Positions 55,320 through 64,000 of a stretch of 64,000 nucleotides of DNA are shown piece after piece. The stretch is from contig JABANP010000193.1 in NCBI GenBank assembly GCA_013115135.1, positions 27,140-91,139 on the forward strand, written 5' to 3'. The number at the start of each line of letters is the position of its first letter. The first letter of the stretch is position 1. Below the pieces are notes generated by a model. That model searched no databases, was not told the origin of the DNA, and saw only the letters and a list, made by a program, of their open reading frames with translations. The position numbers and the translations under genes were made by a program. Source of the stretch: Perkinsus olseni (lineage: Eukaryota; Perkinsozoa; Perkinsida; Perkinsidae).

Positions 55320-56120
55320 CGGTGTTATACTAGTAGTTCTCATGTTGCGATGCCACAATGTGACAGTAACTTACCGGAGAGCACACACAAATAAACAGCT
55401 CAACACGCCGAGTATATACGTAGTCTACACTGTGAACTCAGGAGTACACTTGTCTACGCCCCTGGCTGAATATCCTCCATTTGGTGAACTGGCTCAAAAA
55501 ATCTCCCGTTGGTTCTTAAATTGTTGAGCCACCTTAGCAATACGCTGTAGCCTACAGCGACGAATATCAACCACAACTAGGCCATGAGATTTCCTCTCGA
55601 CAGGCGATGCACAAAGAATATCTATTGTGTGGTTTCTAGGCGCGCACGAAGCTTGAAATCCCACAAATCTACTTGGCAATGAATTCAAATTTAACGTGGG
55701 AATATGTGGAAAGGAAGAGGGAAAGTATCGATCCACTGGAATTAAAATGGAGGCTCGCCAAACGGAGGAGGACGAATATCGATCGTTATCGATATTTTCC
55801 CTCCAGTCACGCAAGTAGGCACACGCCCCTCAGTTGGGAGGAGTTTTCCACGACCCATGATGGATTAAAGTCAACTAGGACTATCAAGTCGGGACAGCAC
55901 GCGATGGGTCTATCACTCTCGCGCGCTCTAGAAGCGAAGCGGTGATCCATATGTTGTCGCAAATTATTAATATAAATTTCGCCTCTACTCAGCCTCATTG
56001 TGTGAAAGTTTGGTAGTAAAACCATGCGCATCCGACTAGTTACGCGCTTGCTCCATTTTGGACTATCAAGATCAGACACACTGTAGGACCACATTCCATC
56101 TTTCCCATCGATGCCGCCGC
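55320..56120. other. unit 3-specific segment
   Basis: Replaces the spacer part corresponding to about 44420-44910 in unit 1 and 50110-50680 in unit 2. Somewhat more AT-rich than its surroundings, with open minus frames 55494-55814 and 55807-56394 lacking known motifs and a TATCGAT-rich patch near 55780-55797. Origin unclear: insertion, or gene-conversion replacement. Confidence 0.5.
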
Positions 56121-56548
56121 ACCAGTCAGGGAGGTAGTGGTGCGCGGAGGCCAAGGAACTCGGGAGATCCGCCTGTCTACGGATATGGGCAGCTGCTGAT
56201 AAGCCTCGAGCACCTAGGCTGAGCAATGAGTGAGAAACGAGGCAGGCAGCCTGCCGCAGGCTCAGGTGAATCGGCATGCCGATTCTGAATCGGCGATTCG
56301 GCACGGTCGAATACAGCAGAATATCGTTCTGTGAAGGGATAAAATTTCTATCGCACGCGGGGTCTACGACATGCGGCGAATTTTTAGATGTCACTAGCTA
56401 CAGTCGGCGGCCAAAGGCGTCGGCGTATGCCATTCTCGCGGCGTTGGTGTCGTGCACTCGAACTTCCGTCTTTAAAATTAAAGACATTGAGGAATAACGA
56501 GATCTTCAAGTTGTTCGTAACATCCTTGCTGAACACCATACCGTTCCC

Positions 56549-56573
56549 ATGGGGACAGTAGACAGCCAAGTGC
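56549..56573. promoter_or_regulatory. conserved inverted repeat, unit 3 copy
   Basis: GTAGACAG-N9-CTGTCTAC. The loop (CCAAGTGCG) differs fully from the unit 1 and unit 2 loops while both arms are unchanged. Confidence 0.6.
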
Positions 56574-56884
56574 GCTGTCTACTGTACGGAACCCCATGGT
56601 TGCTCACGGGGTGAACCGGCCGGAGGGGTGTCACGCCATCGGATAGATCAAGCGCAGAGCAGCTTTGAGATTCCAAATCCCCACGTAGTGTTCATTCGCC
56701 CACTAGGTGCAATCGGAGCCTGGCACACATCCTGGATGTAGCATCCTCATCAGTTCCCGGCAGGAAGATGAGCATGCGTGCAAAACCCAAGCGCGCGGGG
56801 GTACTTTTTCCAGTCACGGATCTCACAATGGGGATGCAGGAAAGTAGAAGCAGCAGACGTGAATCATCCGCTGAGCGTCTCTCG

Positions 56885-56905
56885 CATGGACGGATCGTCC
56901 ATGCG
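56885..56905. repeat. 21-nt hairpin specific to unit 3
   Basis: Arms GCATGGACG and CGTCCATGC with loop GAT, in a short insertion just upstream of subtilisin copy 3. Confidence 0.85.
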
Positions 56906-56985
56906 GCTTGAACCACTGCGCGACAATATCCACCCTATGGTTTCAGACTGAACCTTTCAGTTAGTTAGCCTGCCTAGTCACGGCC

Positions 56986-58398
56986 ATGCGTTCGGCCTTC
57001 TCAGTGGCCATCTTCCTGTATGTTGTGGCTCTTGGTGAAGGTCTGTCCAATCGTACGCTGGTTATGATCTCTCACCGTGGTGCCTCACTCGACATCCGTC
57101 AAGTACCGCTCATGATGGCACAGGCCGCCGCTGCCTCTGGCGGGAGGGTGCGCTCCCTCACTCAAGAGGACCGTGACTGTGAACAATGCTTTGCACAAGA
57201 TGGGATGATCCATGACTTGACCGCGGTTGGGGTCCAAATCGTAGACTCTAAATGCTCGGCGAGTTACGGTCAAATAGTAAACTATCTGGAGAAGGCCAAA
57301 GATTTGACGGGTATCGCTTTTGTTTGCGAGCCCGACTTCAAGGTCTCCCTCAATCCGGTCCCCAGGCGAGTTCTACCTCTGGACCTGAGCGAATGTAAAG
57401 GTGGTAATTCTGTGTTGGGTACCAACGACCCCAAGTCTTCCTGTCAGAGCAACCTCGAGGTTATCCGCATCGGTGCTGCCTGGGCAGCAGCTCGAGCAGC
57501 CAAGCAGAAGTTGAAGGACATCGTATTGGCCATCAGCGACACCGGGGTTGATATGACCCATCCGGATCTTGTCAACCAATTCTGGAGAGACCCAGTTGAC
57601 GGCTCCATCGGGCACAACTTCCTCACCAAGACTAGCGATGTGACTGACGACAATGGTCATGGTACTCACTGCGCCGGCAACGCGGCCGCTCAGACGAATA
57701 ACAGTCTTGGTATTGCTGGAGTGGCGAATGCCAACGGAGGATCGCCCAATGTGAAGCTGATGATACTCAAGTTTCTGGATGCAGGAGGATCCGGTGACAC
57801 CAGCAACGCGCTGAGCGCTCTCAACTACGCGGTTGAACATGGAGCGACGGTATCATCTCATTCTTACGGCGCGTATTACGCGAGTCAGGTCTTCGAGAAT
57901 GCATTCAAGAACGCCGCCGCTGCCAACCATGTTGCGGTTGTTGCTGCTGGCAATGACGCGTCTACTTTGGACCAGGTACCCATGTATCCGTGCAGCTTTG
58001 CCGTGGACATCCCATCTATGCTCTGTATTGCCGCCAGTACATCGGCCACAAAAGATATCAAGCTGGCCTACTTCTCGAACGCTGGCACCGTTACTAAGAT
58101 TGCCGCTCCAGGTCTCGATATCAACTCGACATACCCTGGGGGATACGCTTCTTTGAGAGGCACATCGATGTCCACTCCTACAGTTGCCGGTGCTGCGGCC
58201 TTAGTGGCTACACTAGGTCTAGAAGGTCAGGAGATAACGGACGCTATTGTCCAGTCTCGAACCGCTGGTATACCCAATAAATTCAACCTAACTCATATCG
58301 GGGAATTAGACGCTCTGAACGCAGTCCACGTGGCCCTTGGACAACCTACTAGCCCGCCCAGGACATCGAAGCATCCCGGAAGGGTCCGTGGCTTCTAG
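56986..58398 (+). CDS. secreted subtilisin-like serine protease, copy 3 (perkinsin-like)
   Basis: 470 residues, single exon, same architecture as copy 2: signal peptide, propeptide, then an S8 catalytic domain with SDTGVD, HGTH, AAGND and GTSMSTP motifs intact (Asp185, His225, Asn323, Ser394). Differences cluster in the catalytic half. The residue after HGTH is Cys instead of Asn. The residues before the nucleophile motif are SLR instead of PDS. The loop near residue 270 (DTSN versus YASD) and the strand around 330-340 also differ. The C-terminal 40 residues are closer to copy 1 than to copy 2, hinting at gene conversion. Extra substrate-site variation would be consistent with functional divergence, which is an inference. 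Confidence 0.93.
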   Translation: MRSAFSVAIFLYVVALGEGLSNRTLVMISHRGASLDIRQVPLMMAQAAAASGGRVRSLTQEDRDCEQCFAQDGMIHDLTAVGVQIVDSKCSASYGQIVNYLEKAKDLTGIAFVCEPDFKVSLNPVPRRVLPLDLSECKGGNSVLGTNDPKSSCQSNLEVIRIGAAWAAARAAKQKLKDIVLAISDTGVDMTHPDLVNQFWRDPVDGSIGHNFLTKTSDVTDDNGHGTHCAGNAAAQTNNSLGIAGVANANGGSPNVKLMILKFLDAGGSGDTSNALSALNYAVEHGATVSSHSYGAYYASQVFENAFKNAAAANHVAVVAAGNDASTLDQVPMYPCSFAVDIPSMLCIAASTSATKDIKLAYFSNAGTVTKIAAPGLDINSTYPGGYASLRGTSMSTPTVAGAAALVATLGLEGQEITDAIVQSRTAGIPNKFNLTHIGELDALNAVHVALGQPTSPPRTSKHPGRVRGF

Positions 58399-58728
58399 TA
58401 TTCTTGAACTCTTATTATATTGGACCGACTCAGCGACGACCTCTTGACGGATTGGTTAGACACATTGATCGATGTCGCTGACATCATGTCGGTATTGAGT
58501 CCATTGTATTGAGCCTTGGACAGCCAAACGGCTGCCCAGGGTATATGATTAATCCGAGATCCCAATCTATTCCAAACTATTATACTCCTTCATTCAGGAC
58601 GCATCTATTCCATAAGATGTGCTGTAAAAGCTGAAGCATGGCGTTCTTAGGAGGCCAGTTCTGACTTCACTCTCATCGAATGAAGTACACCTTGCTATGA
58701 GTCCATTTAGCATAGTATTCAAAGCCTT

Positions 58729-60249
58729 CTACCTGGAGTAATGAGGCATTATCTCTACTTCCATGTCGCGTTCACATAAGTGATAGGGAGCTACGTGACA
58801 ATCAACTGCCGGGAATCCAGAGGAAGGGAAGTTGAACCTCCTGGCATGCACCGTATGTTCCTGTTCCTGTGGTAATGCCCGTATGCCCACGTTCTCGATC
58901 GGATGCGCCTCGTGGATAAAGAACCGACCGCTGATAGTCAGGGAGTCAATCTCCGAATAGATAACGGATGCTTTGGAAGTGGATGCGCATGTTAACAAGC
59001 AGAGATGGTGAAGAGTATCGCAGAAGAGGATTCTGATGAGGAGGCCACGCGAGCCATGAGGATCCAGTGCAACAGAGACAAGTCCTCTGTTGTCAAGACG
59101 AGCGCATGTTCAGGCTTAGGAAGTTGCCCGTAAGGCCATTAAACGGCGTAGAGTGCTGAGCATACCTAATCCAGGTATCGTACGATGGTAGAATTCAACA
59201 TGCGAAAGCGGTACGTTAGTTATGCCGGGCCCGCTGCGGCTACCACCCGCAGCGTAAGCAGACTGTGGGAAATGTCCCCACGCGGCAGGCTTAACTAGCT
59301 GACGTAGTACTCTGCCCTCCGTTCATGTCTCCAGGAGATAATTCGCTGGCGACGTTAACAGACAGTACATTCGAGAGGCGACACTTTCTCTCCTAACTTG
59401 ACCGAGAGCCCAAGAGATATCCCGTGTGTACCAGAGGAAAAAGTGGTTCGTCTACCAGCGTGCGACACGCTAGAGTTTTAGTCGACTTACTCGAGCAGTG
59501 CTCGACTAGCTCAACTGTGCAATAGTCCTGAAATCCATGCTAACCAACTTACACAAACCGCACTCGGTACCCAAAGGTCTCGCAAGAATATACAAGAAAC
59601 CTACCTGACAAGAGGATGCCAGTGACAGCACTTCCGCCAAATCTCCTCGAACAACTTGAAATCCCGTCCCTCCACCTGCCGCTCGCTCAGGCCTCTGTGG
59701 TGAGCAATCCTGACCCTTGGCGCGGCGTTACCAATGCAGATGGCATTCTGCGGGAAGAAAGAAGCCAATGCACCGCAGCTACCAAAGATGAAAATTGTCC
59801 AATAGACTGGCAACACCAGACGGTTGAATGATTATCAGAAACAAGCAGTTTTCATGTCTCGCTTATCACCACTTAGCATTCCAGCTAAGAGACTCCCGAT
59901 GACTTATCTCAGTTCGCCGACCATCCGTCACGAGACGGCGAGGTTCCGGTGGAAGATTGTAGATATGATACGGGCTTTCATCACCACGTTTACGGGCTGA
60001 GTAAATTGAGGACATACTCTCATTGATACTGGAGCATTGTCGGCTACCTTCTTTCTCAGCAATGACATCGGCCTCTCTTTGATCATGCGGCATACTCACG
60101 TACCAAGATACATAAATATTCCACAGGAAAGAGCAACAACCATGGAAGAAGTTGCGCATGTGGGGAGCTATTATCAGATAGTTGAAAGTTTGGCAGAGTG
60201 GTATCACAATAAGAGAGTCTCGGTACCTATCATATTAAAAGCCGAATGA
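58729..60249 (-). other. unit 3 copy of the minus-strand block; possible small membrane-protein gene
   Basis: Three open pieces: 59866-60207 (113 codons, hydrophobic start), 59601-59816 (hydrophobic leader IFIFGSCGALASFF, ending at a GTAGGT donor-like site) and 58729-58998 (GIRALPQEQEH, ending at a stop). The first and last recur in units 1 and 2. They may be exons of one minus-strand gene with the parts at 48477-49496 and 53230-54742 as paralogues. The plus strand of the 60037-60249 part is also open in all units, so which strand is coding is uncertain. No family recognised. Confidence 0.35.
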
Positions 60250-60351
60250 ATCGACAACGGCGTGGACCCTTAGTCCAGACATCGTCTACCATGTGGCGGG
60301 CTACGGCGCCAGAATCCACCCAGGATCCAAAATCACCTATTTTATAACCGA

Positions 60352-61105
60352 TCAGAAGCGTTGCCCGAAACCAAATTTTCCCCAAGCCGATACTAACATC
60401 TCTGGTACTATCAGGAGAGACTCCCGAAAGCGTCCAAAGGTTTCGAGGAGAATATTATGAATGTGTCTCAAAAACCATATCCTAGACTCATGCGTACTAG
60501 ACGAGCGACACTGGCCGAATGCACCGTACAGTAGTGGCCAATCCTCCATTATCCGGACCAGCGTATGGTCAGGGTTGGGATACCGTCCCCAGGCGTTGAA
60601 GCCGATAAGGGATGCAAAGTAACTGGACCGGACATAACAGTGGCACCGCGTCCACCATCTCACATCGGGGTCAGCGTGACCATCTCCGTGGCAAGCTTTG
60701 TGAGCCACCACTTTCTACCCCGGAAGTCGGGGCTCAAGCACGAACGCCCAAAGACTGTTCAATGGCAACTGATATGCTCCAATGAATGGTGTAAGGAGTG
60801 GTACGGTTTACCATGCAGACGCTGCCTGCTGCAGCGAATATAAAGGCTCTATCCCAGTCCGGCTCCTCGATCCTCCCTGTGGTCAGCCATTGAGCACATA
60901 CGTCCGATCCACCCATAATGACGAAGGAATAGACTGACCACGACATGGTCACCTTCATGTCCCCACGCCCAACACTACATGTGCGTCGCCCAATTGCCTT
61001 CATCTTATCCACATTCTCGGGAGTGCCGAGCCGCTGTCGCAGCAGTACCGACCATCGACCAAATGACCGCAATGTTCGCCGTGTCGTACGAGGCAGAGAA
61101 GCCAT
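60352..61105 (-). CDS. Mpv17/PMP22-like membrane protein (tentative)
   Basis: The start at 61105 opens a basic N-terminus, then SVYSFVIMGGSDVCAQWLTT and a WDRAFIFAAAGSV block. This matches the Mpv17 family pattern of a first TM segment with GD-x-x-A-Q followed by D-x-x-R. The downstream frame 60352-60711 gives FASLIGFNAWG and MEDWPLLYGAFG, loosely compatible with later family helices. At least one intron (donor near 60810, acceptor near 60765) is needed between them. Mpv17 proteins are four-span proteins of mitochondria or peroxisomes. The N-terminal half is the real evidence. Confidence 0.5.
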
Positions 61106-62310
61106 GCTGTTGAATATTCGATGGGCAACGGAAACACACTGAGGAAATGCAAGATTGCGCGAGAGAGCAAGATGGCGAATCGGTGGTCGACAAAGAAAGA
61201 ACAGTGAATTGCGAGTCGAATGTCACCTAAGGAAGTGAATCAAGTCCATGAGATGACACAGTACGATCAGCTTCTGCGAGTCCATGCCACTAACAGTGGA
61301 GCTCAGGTGGAAACAGCGCGTGGAAGGCGAGATGAAATCAGCACAGGAATGGGAGGACAACTGGTCATTCCTAGTGTGGGTCAGAAAGTAATAGTGTTGG
61401 CGTTGAAACTAAAGATTTAGGAAAAGGACACGAGACAGGCCAGCGAAGTGGGCCAACCCACAGGAGCAAGCGGTGGTGAGTCATCACTGAACCCGATAAA
61501 GAGCATTGGGGATGCTACTGCCAATGACCTCGAGCGATGCAAAGTAAGTATGGTTATGTTAATTATGCCGAATCCTTCGCTTAACCTCAGCACATGCAGC
61601 GACTGCCTCCAAAAGCGAAGTACTTCCGTCCTCTCACGACCCAACAGGAGTTGGGCTGGCGACCACCAATCGAGCTCTTCGGCACGGATCTAGGCCATAA
61701 CATACAGAGGAACGATGAGCTGTGGGCAGACTGAGGCCACATTGCCCATGATGGTGCTTGATGTCAACAGGAGAGAAGACGTGTTGTGCTTGTCACACTG
61801 GGTGGAAGGGAAGACTCGCCTCGCCGAGGCACGGCTGATGACGCTCGTGACCGGTAGCTGACATCTCATCTTCGGCATACCTCAGCCGGGCGGTTAGAAC
61901 TGCTGCGCCGCAACAGCATAAATCCTTCTGGGAGACAATTGCCATACGTCACGATATTGCGTGTCTCGAACACAAGGCATGAATGGCAAACTGGAAATGT
62001 TATTTTTTCTCCTTCCACGCCCCGGGCTGTTCCTTGTGACCAGTCCAGACATCACGTAACTGATGACTCCAAGACCTGCCTTTACGCCCGCCGCTCGGAG
62101 CATTCGCCTGATCATCAATGACAAGTTTAACAGAGACTATACGATAATCAAGTACTTCTTCGTTGCCTACAGGTGGTACATCGGTTACAGGCTTCGTTGG
62201 CCCAACAGGGTTGGCATGAGGTAACTTAGGAACGACCTTCTTCAAGGCATCGTTATCTGCAGTAAGATAAGAGCATACCATTGATCCCTTTCCCACGCTA
62301 ACCCTCATTC
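61106..62310. other. no gene recognised
   Basis: Open frames on both strands without motifs: plus 61220-61420 and 61448-61693; minus 61417-61644, 61690-61878, 61894-62124 and 62000-62308. The minus frame 62000-62308 (Pro/Val-rich, then basic) could be a 3' exon of the membrane-protein gene to its right. Confidence 0.35.
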
Positions 62311-62618
62311 AGCTGCCATAGTCTCATAATCGACTCGGTCGTTCCGGTACCCCTATACGGCAACGGCCATTCCATGACAGGAATCCCTACTACACCTCTC
62401 ATCTTCCTGCTCCGTCCTCATCTGTTTCCTATTGGCCTCTATGTCTTGGTTACCCTGCTCGTCATGATGAGGGCCCAGAAGAGGTGACACGAGAGAGTCG
62501 TAGCTCGATGATTGGTCACCATAACCCGACTGAATTTGGAGGCGTTCATCCCAGACACGACGGATGTTGGTGACTCACCTGATGGCCATCATCATCACCG
62601 GCATGGCCAGCAGGTCGA

Positions 62619-63974
62619 CTAGCTGGCCAGAATACTACGACTATGAGAAGGGATGGTATCCACTCCGTTAGGCAGTAAACCTAGGAATACAACTGAGCAG
62701 TCGTTGACATCTCTAGGCAACCCCACCAGCGAATCCCATGCTAGTCGATCGACACTCGCAGGGCCATATGTCCTGAGAACGCCAACTCCGTAGAGCACGC
62801 TGAGCATCCCTCGGACCAGGAATATGAGAGGACAGGTCAAGGTGAGAACAAGGACCTGAAGACAGTACCTATACTACTCTAGTCGAATTCTTTCAGTACC
62901 CGATTAAGAACAGCATGATTCTTGCTGGCCTCTGTCGTTGACACCCCGCCATACGACCGTTGCCTTCGGGACCTGTCCTTAAGCTGACCCGCTACTTGAA
63001 TCTGGGAACGATCAGTTCAGCGAAGTACATGGCGGCTTAGGACCTACCCCATAGTAGAAGAAGAATACAGCACAGATGATGTAGAGGAATCCGACTATGA
63101 AGAATATGTACCTACAATGGAGGGGATGCCTTTGGGAAGTTCTGGGACAGCGACTGAACTTACTGGCTATACTGGTGCCAGGCCTTGAGGAGGAAGGTCA
63201 CCACCGAGATGATCAAAAATACGCCGTACCTGCATGGGTGAGGGATGACTGTGGCCTTGATACGAAAGAAGGTACACTGCGATATTGAAAAAAGATACAC
63301 ACTGGGCGTAGTAGGGGATATGATACTAGGATGGCTGCGTAGTAGACCTGAGAGCATGTGGCTTTAGGGAGGGAGGCTAGGGAAGGGCTTACCTGGGCCC
63401 AAAATAGTATAACTATGCTGTAGGTAGAGAGGAAGAGAAGGGAAGGGAAGACCATGAGGACGTAGTTGGTCCAACCCTGAATGACAAGAACAGTGGCCTG
63501 TCATTGATGATGATGAAGACGGACCTGGACGGAGTGCTCCCAGATGTGCTCTCTGACCTCATTATGCACTACTGCATCGATGACCAGACTCACTGCTCTT
63601 GCAAGGTTAGACAGGCATAAGCCGATAAGGAAGAGTTTACGAGTGCGGCTGCCAGTGAGCGATACTGCTGGGGCCTGGATCGAGCACAGAAAGGCGAATC
63701 CTAGCGAATCCTCGAGACCGATTAGTACCGCATCCCCTCTTCTCTCCTCCCGTCTTTGCTTCACGAGCTGCCTTGCTGTTAATATAACTATTATCATGAA
63801 TAGAACACAGTCACCATAGGCCAGCCAAGCGGCTTTGGCGGAGTGTGGTGTGAAGAGAGGAAGGTCCTCGTAGTTCATAGGGACCTCCCGCTGCTGGTCG
63901 ACGGGTAGAGTAGCCATCACGCAAGCTAAACCCAAGGAAAAGGAAGCATCAGTCATCAAGGTCTCTTTAGTCAA
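62619..63974 (-). CDS. THH1/TOM1/TOM3-like multi-span membrane protein
   Basis: Read from 63974: an N-terminal segment, TM1 (DCVLFMIIVILTARQLV, about 63755-63800), the block RTRKLFLIGLCLSNLARAV (about 63600-63650), then after an intron the helix FPSLLFLSTYSIVILFWAQ (about 63390-63450). This is close to the LPGLLFFSTYTLLVLFWAE signature of plant THH1/TOM1/TOM3 proteins. Further helices follow: AAILVSYPLLRPVCIFF (about 63300-63340), YGVFLIISVVTFLLKAW (about 63180-63230), IFFIVGFLYIICAVFFFYY (about 63050-63105) and PLIFLVRGMLSVLYGVGV (about 62785-62835). Seven or so helices are expected in this family. The 3' end is uncertain and may extend to about 62000; the start may lie beyond the window edge. 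Confidence 0.6.
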
Positions 63975-64000
63975 TTTTACACGCAGGAGTCGATAGTTTT

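Larger units (their letters stand above)
54790..60275. repeat. tandem array unit 3 (5.5 kb)
   Basis: Starts at the GCTGATGCTCAC junction (54790). Contains a truncated MYG1 5' end, a spacer with a unique segment of about 0.8 kb (about 55320-56120), subtilisin copy 3 and the best preserved minus-strand block. Ends near 60275, where similarity to the other unit ends (GACAACGGCGTG) is lost. Confidence 0.86.

Overview
This is nuclear DNA of a protist with intron-rich genes. Introns are GT-AG and mostly about 45-75 nt, coding is roughly GC-balanced, and genes are packed closely on both strands. There are no bacterial operons, ribosome binding sites, rRNA genes or CRISPR arrays. The secreted subtilisin family, the Thr-rich cysteine-rich secreted proteins, and retained homoserine dehydrogenase and heme oxygenase genes in a small-intron genome suggest an alveolate, most likely a Perkinsus-like parasite. 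That assignment is inference from gene content only. Most CDS entries are given as gene spans from first to last recognised exon; exon limits are stated where a splice joins two conserved blocks in frame. Layout: 0.1-5.2 kb holds DNA polymerase zeta catalytic subunit (REV3, minus strand). 6.0-10.5 kb holds a TRF4-type non-canonical poly(A) polymerase with a polyQ N-terminus. 11.2-13.8 kb holds homoserine dehydrogenase. 14.1-15.0 kb holds a secreted Cys-rich/Thr-rich protein (minus). 15.3-18.1 kb holds two putative membrane proteins. 18.3-21.7 kb holds a CELF-like RNA-binding protein with RRM-RRM-WW-RRM order. 22.5-24.4 kb holds a protein of repeated beta-rich modules. 24.7-25.5 kb holds 5-formyltetrahydrofolate cyclo-ligase. 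25.7-28.2 kb holds a secreted protein of unknown function. 28.8-29.2 kb holds a second Cys-rich secreted protein (minus). 31.0-31.6 kb holds a small hypothetical (minus), followed divergently by a tail-anchored heme oxygenase at 31.9-33.1 kb. 33.5-39.2 kb holds several poorly recognisable genes (coiled coil, zinc ribbon/Pro-Gln-rich, multi-CxxC) and an AT-rich island. 39.3-42.1 kb holds a multi-zinc-finger protein with an in-frame minisatellite. 42.4-44.4 kb holds an intact MYG1 family nuclease (minus). From about 44.0 to 60.3 kb the window is a tandem triplication of a 5.2-5.5 kb unit. Each unit carries the 5' part of MYG1 (minus), a variable spacer with inverted repeats, a secreted subtilisin-like protease gene (plus) and a block of minus-strand ORFs. 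The left boundary of unit 1 lies inside intron 2 of the intact MYG1 gene, so units 2 and 3 carry only truncated MYG1 5' ends. Subtilisin copies 2 and 3 are open; copy 1 has two single-base insertions and a foldback-like element upstream. After the array come an Mpv17-like membrane protein (minus) and a THH1/TOM1/TOM3-like multi-span protein (minus) at the right edge. Several otherwise conserved reading frames (REV3, the folate cyclo-ligase, heme oxygenase, subtilisin copy 1) contain isolated +1-base offsets that introns cannot explain. All are in the same direction and most lie at short homopolymers. Assembly indels are the simplest reading, but the pattern deserves a direct check.
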